Numbered from the stretch's first letter, positions 44,326 through 55,862 are shown. The stretch is DNA of 64,000 nt from Stomoxys calcitrans (GCF_963082655.1 NC_081552.1:126203494-126267493), one strand, 5' to 3'. A program made the numbers and translations. The notes: generated from the letters alone by a model not told the origin.

Positions 44326-44872
44326 AGATTGCTTTCACAAATATCAACAAAATATTCTAGTCGCCCGGTACATACTGCCGAGGTGTAACTGAATTCCAAA
44401 GTTTAGTGCTGTAGCTGAATCCGTAAAGAAGGTACCATTTTGTACGTTTTTATACCAAAATGTCAGAGTACAACAAAATCATCTAGTCACCTGGCACATA
44501 CTGCCAAGATGTACATGGAACCCAAATTTCAGAGCTGTAGCTCAATCTATAAAAAAAGTACCAAATAGTACCAATTACAGCGCTTACGTTTTCTTCCACT
44601 CCCGTTACGATTTCAGCATTTCGTATTTGTCACAACTTATCGTATTTTTGTCAAGACTATGATCATTTTTACCGAATTATTTCAAATGACCCGTGTCCGT
44701 TCACCGCAAAGGGAAATAAGCTATTTTGTACTATTGTATTTAGTGCTTTTTGGTACTAAAATGTACGATATGTGAAAAAATCACTTAGTTAGCCAACATA
44801 TATTTCCAAGTTGAACCACATGTTAAATTTCAGAACTGTAGTTCAATCCGTAGAGAAAGTACGAAATGGTAC
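44326..44872 (+). repeat. repeat D (GGTAC-rich units), left half
   Basis: Degenerate units with ttctagtcgcccggtacata, ctgccaagatgtac, tcagagctgtagctcaatc and taccattttgtacg. It is interrupted at gtac by gypsy-2 and continues at 49,865. Confidence 0.85.
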
Positions 44873-45020
44873 TGTCAACGACGGTTGACAGTTGTCATTG
44901 AGCCGCGAATGAGAGAAGACGTGTCGTGTATTACTGAATTTCTTTATTTCTTGTATTTTAATAAACACATACTTTTATATCAATAAATCACATTTTAAAC
45001 ATTAACTCGCAGTCTTGACA
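44873..45020 (+). repeat. 5' LTR of gypsy-2
   Basis: 148 bp, starting with a small inverted repeat (TGTCAAC GAC GGTTGACA) and containing AATAAA sequences. It matches 49,717-49,864 base for base by eye. It is very short for an LTR. Confidence 0.95.
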
Positions 45021-45023
45021 AAT

Positions 45024-45036
45024 TCAGAAGTGGGAT
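45024..45036 (+). promoter_or_regulatory. possible primer-binding site, tRNA-Leu-like
   Basis: TCAGAAGTGGGAT three bases after the LTR is complementary to the acceptor/T-arm end of an insect tRNA-Leu as I remember it, but the TGG for the CCA end is not present. Low certainty. Confidence 0.45.
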
Positions 45037-45479
45037 CGGAATAAGAGATCCAAGTTTGGAGTTTATTTTATTGAAATAAATCAACGCCACGGTTTTATGT
45101 GTGTTTAGGATACACGGCTGAAATAAGAGAGAATACACGACTACATTCAACGGAACGAGTATCATTGACAGCCACACAGACACACGAGAGGAATTCAAAA
45201 GTGAATTTCGTCACTCACAAGGGAGTGCAACGAGTTTTGTGTTTGCATGTGTGTGCGGAAAAAAAAGGAGAAACACGAGATCAAAACAGAAAGCAAGTCA
45301 ACGGCTGCTTCAAGAAGAGTTTTGCAAGTTTCTTAACGAGAACGATTAAGCGAGTAACACAAGACCAAGACGGAAAAATCAACGGCTGTTTTGGGAAAAA
45401 AAGTGATTGAGTACTCTAGAGGATTAGACGAAGAAAAGTACTTTCTAGAATCGAAAGGAAGAAAAACTAAGCTTTAGGA

Positions 45480-48400
45480 ATGAAAGCAAAGTTAAATTCA
45501 TTAAAGGTGGCACAATTGAACGAACTTCTAAGGGAAAGGAATTTACCGCAATCGGGAAATAAGGCTGATAAGATTGCTGCTCTAATGGCTTTATGCGGAT
45601 CAGACGAAGTAGAAATCGACGACAATGAATCGCAGGATGATTTCCGAGGGTTTGATGAGGCCGAGACCAATGAAAATTCAATGCAAAGGCAAATGGCAGA
45701 ATTGCGAAGCGTGGTGATGTCTTTGGCGCAAAGTGTACAGCAATTGACGGTGAATTCTGGAAGAAGTGAAGGTACGACAAGCCGTACTCATGTGCAGAAT
45801 TGTGGTAGTTTACCGCCAAGTGGAAACCAAGCAACAACCACAAATACATCAGGTTGTTTGAAGGATTATATTGTGATGCTACCAGATTTTGACCCCATCA
45901 ATCAAACGGTCACATCCACGCAATTTATTGACAAAATTGAAAAGCTAAGACAAATGCATGCTTGGTCAGATCAAACATCATTGTTTGCAGTACATCACAA
46001 AATGAAAGGCGTTGCCAAGATGTGGATAGACGCTCTTCCTATAGTAACGACTTGGGAGGAATTTAAGCGAGTGTTCTTCAAAGATTTTCCATGCCGAGTA
46101 AGTATTGCCGATATTCATCGTGAATTGATGTCTAGACGACGGACCCCAGGTGAGTCATTAGTTCAATACTACTACTCGATGCTGGCTATTGGAAGAAAAG
46201 GAGACATCGATGATCAATCCATTGTGTCATATGTTATCAATGGCTTGAATGACAATGGATTAACAAGAACGCTTTTGGCCATGAATCTTCAAACCTGCAA
46301 CGAACTGCTTAGGTCACTCGAAGGGTTGCCAACGACGACAGTGGTCATGAGGAAGGTGCAACAAAGCGGTGACGACGACGGAAGAAATGTGAATGTTACA
46401 TCTGGTGCTAGAAGCAAAGGGCCAAAATGTTTCAATTGTAATAATTTTGGGCACATATCTACGAACTGCCCACAACCTCCAAGAAGACTAAAATGTACAA
46501 GTTGTTCGAAGGTCGGACATGAGGCATCTCAGTGTAAGTCTAAAGGGACAAATGTAGCTGCAATGTCCGGTGACCCAAGTGTAGAGTCATGCCCACCTGT
46601 GATGAAGGAGGTAACGATAAATAAAGAAAAGTTTCTGGGTTTCGTGGATACGGGAAGTGACTTCACCCTGATTAAAGAATCTGCAGTCCCGGTGAACGCA
46701 AATTGTAAACCAACGTTAAAGAGAATGAAAGGATTTGGTGGATCTGTAATCGAAGCCAAAGGAATGGTTGAATGCGACATTATGATAGACGAGGATCTTA
46801 CGAAGGTTTCTATTTTTGTGGTTCCTGATGAACTAATGCCATATGATGTTCTGTTGGGCAGAGATGTGCTATGCAAGCAAGACAAGCGTCTAACAATTGA
46901 GTACGGAATTTTGAAAGTCGAAGCTGCAGAAACAAACAAATTTGACATTGGCGAAGACATCGGTGAGGGACACAAGGACACCCTAATTAATTTGCTTATG
47001 TCGCACAAAGAGTGTTTTGCAGAAAACTTAGAAGACCTAGGACGATGTAAAAATACCTGTATGGAAATATCGGTATCCACGGATACTCCGGTAGTTGGTA
47101 AGAGGTACCAAGTTCCATTCAGTCAACGGCAAACGTTATCTGACATCATAGACAAGCTGCTACGTTGTGGGATTATTCGTCAAAGTAACTCCCCATATGC
47201 CGCCTCAGTTTTATTGGTGAAGAAGTCTAATGGTGAAAGTCGTATGTGTACTGACTTCCGTGCGTTAAATGCTGTAACGATCAAAAAGCAATATTCTATG
47301 CCAGTGGTCGAGGAACAGTTGTCGTTATTGGCAGGAAACAAGTATTTCACCACTTTGGATATGACTTCAGGCTACTATCAGATACCCATAAAAGAGGAAT
47401 GCAAAAAGTACACTGCATTCATAACGCCAGAGGGGCTTTATGAATACAACGTCATGCCTTTTGGCTTAACGAATGCGCCCATGGTACTCCAGGAAATGAT
47501 TACGCAAATTATAAGAAGATTAGACCATCGAAAGAACATCGTAAGTTATGTGGACGAGGTGATAATACCGAGCAAAACGGTCGAAGATGGAATCCAAGTG
47601 TTAACGGAATTTTTGGCAACCGTTCAAGAGGAGGGTTTGACACTGAGACCGACGAAATGTTCATTTATGAGGAAAACCGTGAATTTCTTGGGACACATAA
47701 TAACCTCTGAAGGGATAAGTCCTGGCGAAGAGAAGACGAAATGTATAAAGGAATTTCCACGTCCTGGAAATGTATCCGATGTCAGAAGGTTTTTAGGTAT
47801 CACCAACTTTTTCCGAAAGTTTGTCCACAATTACAGCCATATAGCTATGCCGTTAACGAGGCTTTTAAAGAAGGATGTACAATTTTCATGGCAAGCGGAG
47901 CAAGAAGAAGCATTTGAAGTGCTAAAATCTAAGATTACGTCCCAACCTTTGCTGACCCTATTTGATCCCGGAAAGGAACATGAAGTGCATACGGATGCCA
48001 GTGCTATTGGATTGTCAGGTATATTGTTCCAGGCAGATGGTGAAGGCACGGTACTCCGGCCTGTATTCTACTATAGCCGTAGATGTTCGGAAGCAGAAAG
48101 TCAATATACCAGTCACGAACTAGAGGTTTTGGCGATTGTTGAAACTGTGGAGAGATTCAGAATATATTTATTGGGAAAACTCTTCCGCATTGTAACGGAT
48201 TGTAACGCTGTGGCAACTACGAAAGCGACGACTCCATTGCCACCGCGTATTGCAAGGTGGTGGTTTAAGCTACAAGAGTTTGACTACACCATGGTACATC
48301 GATCCGGGGCGAAGATGACGCATGTGGATGGTATGAGCCGCAGTCCAACTTTACCACCGATCGAAACGGAAACGGTTGCAGACAAAGTATTAGTCATTAA

Positions 48401-49745
48401 CGCGAATGTAAACGATTGGCTTTACCAACTCCAAATGTCTGACGCGAAGCTAAGAAATATTGCCAAAGTCCTTAGTGGATGTTCTGCAGCAGACGACGGT
48501 GAATGTGCTCAGATACGAACGGATTACTTTATGGAAAACGGAAGACTGTTCCGAAAGATAGGAGATTTAAGGCGAATGGTTATTCCAGAGAAAGTCAGAT
48601 GGCGAATAACCAAGACGTGTCATGATGATGTAGGTCATTTCAGCATAGAAAAGACTTTAAACCGACTACAGAAAGATTTCTGGTTCCCAAGAATGAGAAG
48701 GCATGTAAAATCTTATATCTCATCGTGTCCCGAATGCTGCTACAGAAAAGTTAAAGGGGAAAAACCCGAAGGTGAATTACATGTCGAGGAAATAATACCA
48801 ATACCATTCAGAAGTATCAACATCGACCATTTGGGGCCATTTCCAAAGAGCAAAAGAGGATTTCTGTACGTGTTGGTCATTGTATGCTCTTTTACTAAGT
48901 ACACGATAATTAAACCTACAAGAAACACGAAGACTACCCCAGTTATCACAGCATTACAAGAAGTAATGTCAATCTTCGGTCAGCCACGTCGGATAGTATC
49001 TGACAAGGGAACAGCATTTACGTCAGTAGAGTTCCAGCGATTTATAGAAGTAAATGGCATTCAGCATATCCAAACAGCGGTGAGGACGCCAAGGGCAAAT
49101 GGCCAAGCTGAAAGGGCCAACCAGACGTTTTTGAATGCTCTGAGGTGTCTAACGGATGAAAACAAAGAATGGGACAGTACAATCCCAACAATTCAATGGA
49201 GTATTAATTCTCAACCCAATTCTACGTCGAAGTTCACTCCAAATGAACTTATCTTTAATTTTAATCCAAGAGATGTCAGTTGCAACCGAATCATCCAAGC
49301 ATTGAGTGATGAACCAAATCTTGAAGGTACCCTACAAGACAAACGAGAACAAGCTGCTGCTAATATTAATGCTCAAAGAGAGAAATGGAAGTTACGATAT
49401 GACACCCGTCATGTCAAACCAACTCAATATAAAGAAGGGGATTTGGTGGTTATTGATTGCGTTCCACAAGCTACAGGACAGTCACACAAGTTGGACCCGA
49501 AGTATAAGGGGCCTTATATTATCACACGAACATTGGGAAACGATCGATACCTCGTCGAGGATCTACCGGACTTAAGTTTAACCCAGCGAAGATATTGCAA
49601 TGTCATGTCAAATGACCACATGAAACCATGGTGTTACAGTAGCCCAGATCTTGATGCCAATTCTGATGAAGAGGACCATCCGTCTAGGGTCGACGAGGAG
49701 TCAGGAGAGGCCGAGTTGTCAACGACGGTTGACAGTTGTCATTGA
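45480..49745 (+). CDS. gypsy-2 Gag-Pol polyprotein with N-terminal SAP-like motif
   Basis: A 1,421-residue polyprotein in a single frame. Residues 1-36 match the SAP DNA-binding fold (LNSLKVAQLNELLRERNLP, then SGNKADKIAALM). Then a Gag capsid region (AKMWIDALPIVTTWEEFKRV), two zinc knuckles from residue 317 (CFNCNNFGHISTNC and CTSCSKVGHEASQC), aspartic protease with Asp390 (FVDTGSDFTLI), RT (LDMTSGYYQIPI; YVDE at 690-693 where YxDD is expected), RNase H (TDASAIGLSGILFQ), an integrase HHCC finger (HDDVGHFSIEKTL) and core with Asp1116, Asp1175 and Glu1211 (DD35E), and a GPY/F-type C-terminus (KYKGPYIITR). The ATG at 45,480 follows stops in the leader. The stop falls 29 bases into the 3' LTR. 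Gag and Pol need no frameshift. Confidence 0.95.
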   Translation: MKAKLNSLKVAQLNELLRERNLPQSGNKADKIAALMALCGSDEVEIDDNESQDDFRGFDEAETNENSMQRQMAELRSVVMSLAQSVQQLTVNSGRSEGTTSRTHVQNCGSLPPSGNQATTTNTSGCLKDYIVMLPDFDPINQTVTSTQFIDKIEKLRQMHAWSDQTSLFAVHHKMKGVAKMWIDALPIVTTWEEFKRVFFKDFPCRVSIADIHRELMSRRRTPGESLVQYYYSMLAIGRKGDIDDQSIVSYVINGLNDNGLTRTLLAMNLQTCNELLRSLEGLPTTTVVMRKVQQSGDDDGRNVNVTSGARSKGPKCFNCNNFGHISTNCPQPPRRLKCTSCSKVGHEASQCKSKGTNVAAMSGDPSVESCPPVMKEVTINKEKFLGFVDTGSDFTLIKESAVPVNANCKPTLKRMKGFGGSVIEAKGMVECDIMIDEDLTKVSIFVVPDELMPYDVLLGRDVLCKQDKRLTIEYGILKVEAAETNKFDIGEDIGEGHKDTLINLLMSHKECFAENLEDLGRCKNTCMEISVSTDTPVVGKRYQVPFSQRQTLSDIIDKLLRCGIIRQSNSPYAASVLLVKKSNGESRMCTDFRALNAVTIKKQYSMPVVEEQLSLLAGNKYFTTLDMTSGYYQIPIKEECKKYTAFITPEGLYEYNVMPFGLTNAPMVLQEMITQIIRRLDHRKNIVSYVDEVIIPSKTVEDGIQVLTEFLATVQEEGLTLRPTKCSFMRKTVNFLGHIITSEGISPGEEKTKCIKEFPRPGNVSDVRRFLGITNFFRKFVHNYSHIAMPLTRLLKKDVQFSWQAEQEEAFEVLKSKITSQPLLTLFDPGKEHEVHTDASAIGLSGILFQADGEGTVLRPVFYYSRRCSEAESQYTSHELEVLAIVETVERFRIYLLGKLFRIVTDCNAVATTKATTPLPPRIARWWFKLQEFDYTMVHRSGAKMTHVDGMSRSPTLPPIETETVADKVLVINANVNDWLYQLQMSDAKLRNIAKVLSGCSAADDGECAQIRTDYFMENGRLFRKIGDLRRMVIPEKVRWRITKTCHDDVGHFSIEKTLNRLQKDFWFPRMRRHVKSYISSCPECCYRKVKGEKPEGELHVEEIIPIPFRSINIDHLGPFPKSKRGFLYVLVIVCSFTKYTIIKPTRNTKTTPVITALQEVMSIFGQPRRIVSDKGTAFTSVEFQRFIEVNGIQHIQTAVRTPRANGQAERANQTFLNALRCLTDENKEWDSTIPTIQWSINSQPNSTSKFTPNELIFNFNPRDVSCNRIIQALSDEPNLEGTLQDKREQAAANINAQREKWKLRYDTRHVKPTQYKEGDLVVIDCVPQATGQSHKLDPKYKGPYIITRTLGNDRYLVEDLPDLSLTQRRYCNVMSNDHMKPWCYSSPDLDANSDEEDHPSRVDEESGEAELSTTVDSCH
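49696..49716 (+). promoter_or_regulatory. purine-rich tract before the gypsy-2 3' LTR
   Basis: gaggagtcaggagaggccgag lies directly before the LTR and is the likely plus-strand primer. It is also coding. Confidence 0.6.
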
Positions 49746-49864
49746 GCCGCGAATGAGAGAAGACGTGTCGTGTATTACTGAATTTCTTTATTTCTTGTAT
49801 TTTAATAAACACATACTTTTATATCAATAAATCACATTTTAAACATTAACTCGCAGTCTTGACA
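49717..49864 (+). repeat. 3' LTR of gypsy-2
   Basis: Same 148 bp as 44,873-45,020. The end of the gag-pol frame lies inside it. Confidence 0.95.
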
Positions 49865-51576
49865 GTACCAAATACGGTACTAACCGCAAAAAACTTTTAA
49901 CCGCCCGGTACATATTGCCAAGATATACCTGTATCCTAAATTTCAGAGCTGTAGCTTAGCCTGTTAAGAAAGAACCATTTTGTACGTTTTAATACAAAAA
50001 TGCACGATTATTAAAAACATCTTCTAGTCACGCGGTACATACTGCCCAAATGTACCAGTATCCCAAATTTCAGAACTGGAGCTAAGTCCAAAACGTACCA
50101 AAATGAACCAATATAAAAACATCATCTAGTCATCCGGTACATAGCGCCTAGATGTAATTGTATTCTGAATTATAGAGCTCTGGTTCAATCCGTAATCCAT
50201 TTTGTACGTTTTAATATATATGGTACATACTGTAATCTTGTACGTTTTAGTACCAAAATGGACTAATATCCAAAAAATATTCTAGTCATCCGGTGCATAC
50301 CGCCAAGATGTACCTGTATCTTAAATTTCAGAGCTATAGCTCAGTCTGTAAAGAAAGCACGATTTTGTACGTTTAAATACCACAATGTACGAATATCCAA
50401 AGAAAAAAGTTTCTGTCGCCCGAGGCATATTGTCAAGATGTACCTGTATCCTAAAATTCAGAGCTGTAGCTCAATCCGTAAAGAAAGTACCATTTTGAAC
50501 GGTTTAGTACCAAAATGTATGAATTAAAAAATCTTCTAGTCGCCCAATATATACTGTCAAGGTTTAACTGTATTCGAAATTTCATAGGCCAAGCTCAATC
50601 TCAAAAGAACGTACAGTTTTGCACGTTTTAGTACCAAAATGTCCGAATATTAACAAAATCCAAGATGTAAATGTATTTCAATGTTAAAAGCTGTACCGCA
50701 ATCCCTAAAGAAGTTACCGTTTTGTACGGTTTAGTACCAAAATGTCCCAATATTAACAGAATCTTCTAGTCGCCCGGTACGTACTATCAAGATGTACCTG
50801 TATTCCAAATTTTTTGTACGTTTTAGTATCAAAGTGTCTGAATATCAGCAAAATGTACCTGTATTACAAGGTTTAGAGTTGTGCTTCAATCAGTAAAAAA
50901 GGTACAATTTTTACGTTTTAGTACCAAAATGTTCGAATACACACAATATCTTGTCGCCCGGTAAATACTTCCAAGAGGTACTTGTATCCCAAATTTCAGA
51001 GCTGTAGCTCAATCTCTAGAGAAAGTACCAAATACAATAGTACCAATTACAGCACTTAAGTACGTTCACTTCCACTCCTAGTCCGATTTCAGCATTTCGT
51101 ACTTGTCACAACTTGTCGTATTTTTGTCAAGACTACGATCATTTTTAACAAATTATTTAGCTTGAATCGCAATAGCTTATTTAACGTGACCCATAAATAA
51201 GCTATTTCGTACTTTTTGATACCAAATGTACGATATGAGAAAAAATCAATTTGTCAGCTAGCATATATCCCAGTTTAACCTACATATTAAATTTTAAAGC
51301 TCTAGTTAAATCCGTGAAGAAAGCACGAAATGGTACCAAATGCGGTACAACACGAACGTTTCTAGTTCTAGCTCAACCCATTCGTCCTATGCAAAGTTCA
51401 CCTATTTCGTACCTTTTTTGGTACTTTTGATTACCTAAATTGCCAAAAGTCCAAAAATTCATTGGCCACCCAATTTAGGTTGTTATAGTGTAAACAAATT
51501 CGGTACCAATTGCGGTACTAAACGTACTTCTCCCTCTTCCGGTACGATTTTGTGAAATTTTTATCAATAAATCTTA
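49865..51576 (+). repeat. repeat D (GGTAC-rich units), right half
   Basis: About a dozen diverged units recur with cgcccggtacatactg, aagatgtacctgtat, gagctgtagctcaat and gtaccaaaatgt. It has no coding frame. Another copy lies reversed at 63,441-64,000. Confidence 0.85.
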
Positions 51577-52592
51577 TTATACCCTGCACCATAGGATGGG
51601 GGGTATACTAATTTCGTCATTCTGTTTGTAACTACTCGAAATATTCGTCTGAGACCTCATAAAGTTTATATATTCTTGATCGTCGCGACATTTTATGTCG
51701 ATCTAGCCACGTCCGTCCGTCCGTCTGCTTGTCGAAAGCACGCTAACTTCCGAAGGAGTAAAGCTAGCCGCTTGAAATTTTGCACAAATACCTCTTATTA
51801 GTGTAGGTCGGTTGGTATTGTAAATGGGCCATATCGGTTCATTTTTTGATATAGCTGCCATATAAACCGATCTTGGGTCTTGACTTCTTGAGCCTCTAGA
51901 GTGCTCAATTCTTATCCGATTGGAATGAAATTTTGCACGACGTGTTTTGTTATGATATCCAACAACTGTGCCAAGTATGGCTCAAATCGGTTCATAATCT
52001 GATATAGCTGACATATAAACAGATATTGGCACTTAACTTCTTGAGCTTCTAGAGGTCGCAATTCCTATCCGATTTGGCTGAAATTTTGCATGACGTATTG
52101 TAGTCTTACTTTCAACAGCTGTGTTAAATAAGGTTCAAATCGTTTCATAACCTGATATAGCTGCCATATAAACCGATCAGGGATCTTGACATCTTGAGCC
52201 TCTATAGATCGCATTTATTATCCGATTTGCCTGAAATTTTGTACGATGGATCCTCCCATGACCATCAACATACTTGTTTATTATGATGTGAATCGGTCTA
52301 TACCCCGATACAGCTCCAATATAAATCGATCTCTCCATTTTACTTCTTGAGCCCCCAAAGGGCGCAATTGTTATTCGAATTGGCTGACATTTTACACAGG
52401 TCTCCAACATATAATTTAATTGTGGTCCAAACCGGACCATATCTTGATATCGCTCTAATAGCAGAGCAAATATTTTCTTATATCCTGTTTTGCCTACAAA
52501 GAGATGCCGGGAAAAGAACTCGAAAAATGCGATCCATGGTGGAGGGTATATAAGATTCGGCCCGGCCAAACTTGGCACGCTTTTACTTGTTT
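51577..52592 (+). mobile_element. HINE-A13
   Basis: 5' end ttataccctgcaccat, a short GTCY tract (51,712-51,732), about three internal units, 3' inverted repeat, a slightly damaged palindrome (ttcggcccggccaaa) and cttttacttgtt. Confidence 0.88.
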
Positions 52593-52596
52593 TACT

Positions 52597-52846
52597 CTTA
52601 CTTTCAACAACTGTGTCAAATAAGGGTCAAATCGGTCCATAACTATATAGCCCGATACAGCTCCCATATAAATCGATCTCCCTATTTTACTTCTTGAGCC
52701 CCCAAAGGGGCAATTCTTATTCGAATTGGCTGACATTTTATACAGGTCTCCAACATATAATTTAATTGTGGTCCAAACCGGACCATATCTTGATATCGCT
52801 CTAATAGCGATTCAACCCGGCCGAACTTAGTACGCTTTTACTTGTT
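52597..52846 (+). mobile_element. HINE-A14, 3' fragment
   Basis: It begins inside an internal unit (actttcaacaactgtgtc) four bases after HINE-A13, skips the inverted repeat (ctaatagcgattcaacccgg) and ends cttttacttgtt. Confidence 0.8.
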
Positions 52847-52849
52847 ACA

Positions 52850-53150
52850 CTTGACTTTGCCTGTAGCAGAGCGTTGCGTAGACGTTTCCGGTGTTTTATT
52901 TCCCATGTCTGGATGGTATTTTGCAGCTTCTCTGTTAATGCTGCCTTGTGTTCGCGCGCGGTTCCCAGGGTTTTTAGGTAAAAGAAGTTGAACTTTGTGC
53001 TTTTTGTTTTAGTCCTTAGTGGCCACTTAGAGCATGTGGCCCCCATCGATGTCGGCTCCACGTCCTGTCTAACAGCGAACCCAAAAAGTTTGGTGGTAAG
53101 TATGTGGTCGATTTGATTACGGGTGTTTCCATCAAGTGATTAACAAGTAG
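52850..53150 (-). pseudogene. LINE endonuclease fragment
   Basis: The minus strand reads GNTRNQIDHILT near 53,108-53,135, then FGFAVRQDVEPTSMGA and KWPLRTKTKSTKF. NQIDHI is the late endonuclease motif of RTE-like and related LINEs. Only about 100 codons remain. The adjacent 53,150-53,271 contains taggttaggttaggtt, probably the tail of another LINE. Confidence 0.55.
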
Positions 53151-53271
53151 GTTAGGTTAGGTTGAAAAGAGGGTGCAGATATTAATCCACCCCATGCTAC
53201 TATGGACATAAACCTAAGCCAGCAATCAGCTTGTTGTGCGCTCTAAATACAAAAAACAAAAAGTAACTTCG

Positions 53272-54871
53272 AACAAGTAAAAAGGCGTTAAGTTCGGCCG
53301 GGCAGAACTTTGGATACCCACCACCTCGGGTATATATGTAAACAACCTTTCATCAAAATTCGGTGAAACTTTCATACCTTATGCCCCATATCAGTTATTG
53401 GACCGATTTGGACCAAATACTAATAAGTACAGTTGCTATATCTAAAAATTAACCGATCTGAACCATATTCGACACGGATGTCGAAAGCCTATCATAAGTC
53501 ACTGTGTCAAATTTCAGTGAAATCGGACAATAAATGCCTCTTTTATGGGCCCAAAACCTTAAATTGAGAGATCGGTCTATATGGCAGCTAAATTTAAATC
53601 TGGACCGATCTGAGCAAAATTGAAGAAGGACATCGAAGAGCCTAACTTAGCTCACTGTCTCAAATTTCAGCGACATCGGACAATGCGTCTTTTATGGCCC
53701 TATAAACTAAAACCTAGATATCGGTCTATATGGCAGCTATATCCAAATCTGAACCGATCTGTGCGATATTGCAGAAGTGTGTTAAGGGGCTTAATTTAAC
53801 TCACTGTCTCAAATTTCGGCGACATCGGACAATAAATGAGCATTTTATGGGCACAATACCTTAAATCAAGAAATCGGTCTATATGGCAGCTATATCCAAA
53901 TCTGAACCGATCTGAGCAAAATTAAAAATGGACGTCGAAGAGCCTAACTAAACTCACTGTCTCAAATTTCAGCGACATCGGACAATAAATGCGTTTTTTA
54001 TGATCCAAAAACCTAAAACCTAGATATCGGTCTATTTGGCAGCCATATCTAAATCTGGACCGATCTGTGCGATATTGCAGAAGTATGTCAAGGGGCGTAA
54101 CATAACTTACTGTTCCAAATTTCGGCGACATCGGACAATAAATGAGCATTTTATGGGCCCGAAACCAAATTGAAGAAATATGTCGACGGTCCTAACACAA
54201 TTCACTGTCCCGAATTTCAGCAAAATCGGATAATAAATGTGGCTTTTGTAGGCCTAAGACCCTAAATCGGAGGATCGGTCTATATGGCAGCTATATATAA
54301 ATCTGAACCGATCTGAGCCAAATTCACGAAGGATGTCGAAGGGCCTAACACAACTCACTGTCCCAAATTTCAGTGAAATCGGATAATAAATGTGGCTTTT
54401 ATGGGCCTTAGACCCTAAATCGGAGGATCGGTCTATATGGCAGCTATATCCAAATCTGGACCAATCTGAGCCAAATTGACAAAGGATTTCGAAGGGCCTA
54501 ACACAACTCACTGTTTAAAATTTCAGCAAAATCGGATAATAAATGTGGCTTTTATGGGCCTTAGACCCTAAATCGGCGGATCGGTCTATATGGGGGCTAT
54601 ATAAAGATAGAGTTCGATATAGCCCATCTTCGAAATTAACCTGGTTATGGACAAAAAAAGAACCTGTGCAAAGTTTCAGCTCAATATCTCTATTTTTAAA
54701 GACTGTAGCGTGATTTCAACAGACAGACGGACGGACATGTCTAGATCGTCTTAGATTTTTACGCTGATCAAGAATATATATACTTTATAGGGTCGGAAAT
54801 GGATATATCGATGTGTTGCAAACGGAATGACAAAATGAATATACCCCCATCCTTCGGTGGTGGGTATAAAA
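53272..54871 (-). mobile_element. HINE-B2, full length
   Basis: A reverse copy with aacaagtaaaaaggcg, a mismatched palindrome (ttcggccgggcagaa, 53,293-53,307), about eight internal units, a short GACR tract (54,721-54,738) and the 5' end ccttcggtggtgggtataaaa. Confidence 0.9.
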
Positions 54872-55550
54872 GGAAAATCTAAGTTAGGAATTCCTTGCTA
54901 CATAAAAAATCCTTTATTGTTTTCGATGCCACGATTTTACATAAGTGAGCTCCTATTCCTATGTGTCCCGTTATGATATCAATAGCTATACTGACCTCCT
55001 TCTTACTTCCTATCAGTAATGGCCTCTTTTCTCACGATCTGGATCCCCCATTGGATTTTCGCCGTCCTACCGACCGTTTCGCTGTCCCACAATGTTGCGT
55101 GTGCATTCATCACCCACGCCCTTAACTCGGACTGCATTGACCCAAAAGGCTTCGGGTTAAAAGTTTATTGACGGCAGTCCCTTGCTTTTCACTGCCAAAT
55201 CATCTGCCCTTTCATTCCCCCTTACTCCGTTATGGCCCGGCACCCAAACGATGCGTATTTTGCCATCCTCAGAGAAGGAGCTAATCTCCTTTATACACGG
55301 CAAGACTGTTCGTGACCTTACCCTGCGGGTTGTTATTGCCTTTATGGCTATTTTACTATCCATAACTATGTTCACACTCGACGTCCTCGCGTTAGCACCA
55401 CACCACTTCATGCATTCCGTGGTCGCCCGGATCTTTGCCTGCAGGACCGTATTATGGTCAGGCAGTCTAAAAAAGATCTCAGTCCCTGGCTTCTCAATGT
55501 AAACACCCAGGCCCACTCTGTCCTATAGCTTTGATCCATCCGTGTCGTGA
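54872..55550 (-). pseudogene. LINE 3' fragment with RNase H domain (second family)
   Basis: The frame 55,157-55,516 encodes GLGVYIEKPGTEIFFRLPD, VLQAKIRATTECMKW and IVWVPGHNGVRGNERADDLA, an RNase H domain. Beyond it (54,880-55,150) a tail with LRAWVMNAHATLWDS-like sequence follows. It differs from the WVPGHRDIPGN family at 1,891. 5'-truncated. Confidence 0.78.
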
Positions 55551-55862
55551 TGGGTGCAATTACGGTTTGGTATAAAAACCAATTACAGATTGGTATTAAA
55601 ACCAATATAAGTTCGGTAATAAGTTTAGTACCAAACCGAACTAATCCTTTTATATTTCATCCATACCATACGGTATTGCTTTGTTACCACACGATGTTGC
55701 TTTACTATAAATACCATATGGTACTGATACTTTAGTTTCAACTTTTCTCTGGGTGTAGATGCGATTTTATAAACGCTCGGAAATAAAAATAAATTTAAAG
55801 ACAAACACGTCGAATTTCCTCAAATTTTCAGCAGAGAATGAAAAAAATTAATTTGAAAAGAA
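55551..55862. other. unassigned stretch rich in GGTA and TACC words
   Basis: Short inverted words (ggtataaaaaccaatt, ggtattaaaaccaata, taccatacggtat, taccatatggtac) recur, distantly reminiscent of repeat D. No gene is seen. Confidence 0.4.

Larger units (their letters stand above)
44873..49864 (+). mobile_element. gypsy-2: complete Ty3/gypsy LTR retrotransposon
   Basis: 4,992 bp: 148-bp LTRs that look identical by eye, TG...CA ends, 4-bp duplication gtac (44,869-44,872 and 49,865-49,868), a 459-bp leader and one 1,421-codon gag-pol frame. It is structurally complete and recently inserted in repeat D. The RT catalytic motif is altered. Confidence 0.96.

Noticed and set aside
45099..45410. 103-codon frame in the gypsy-2 leader, in the same phase as gag
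   Set aside because: It is closed by TGA at 45,408 and another stop before the gag ATG, and shows no Gag-like motif. I treat it as leader sequence, though an upstream ORF role cannot be excluded.
46529..47080. 183-codon minus-strand frame
   Set aside because: Antisense shadow of gypsy-2 gag-pol.
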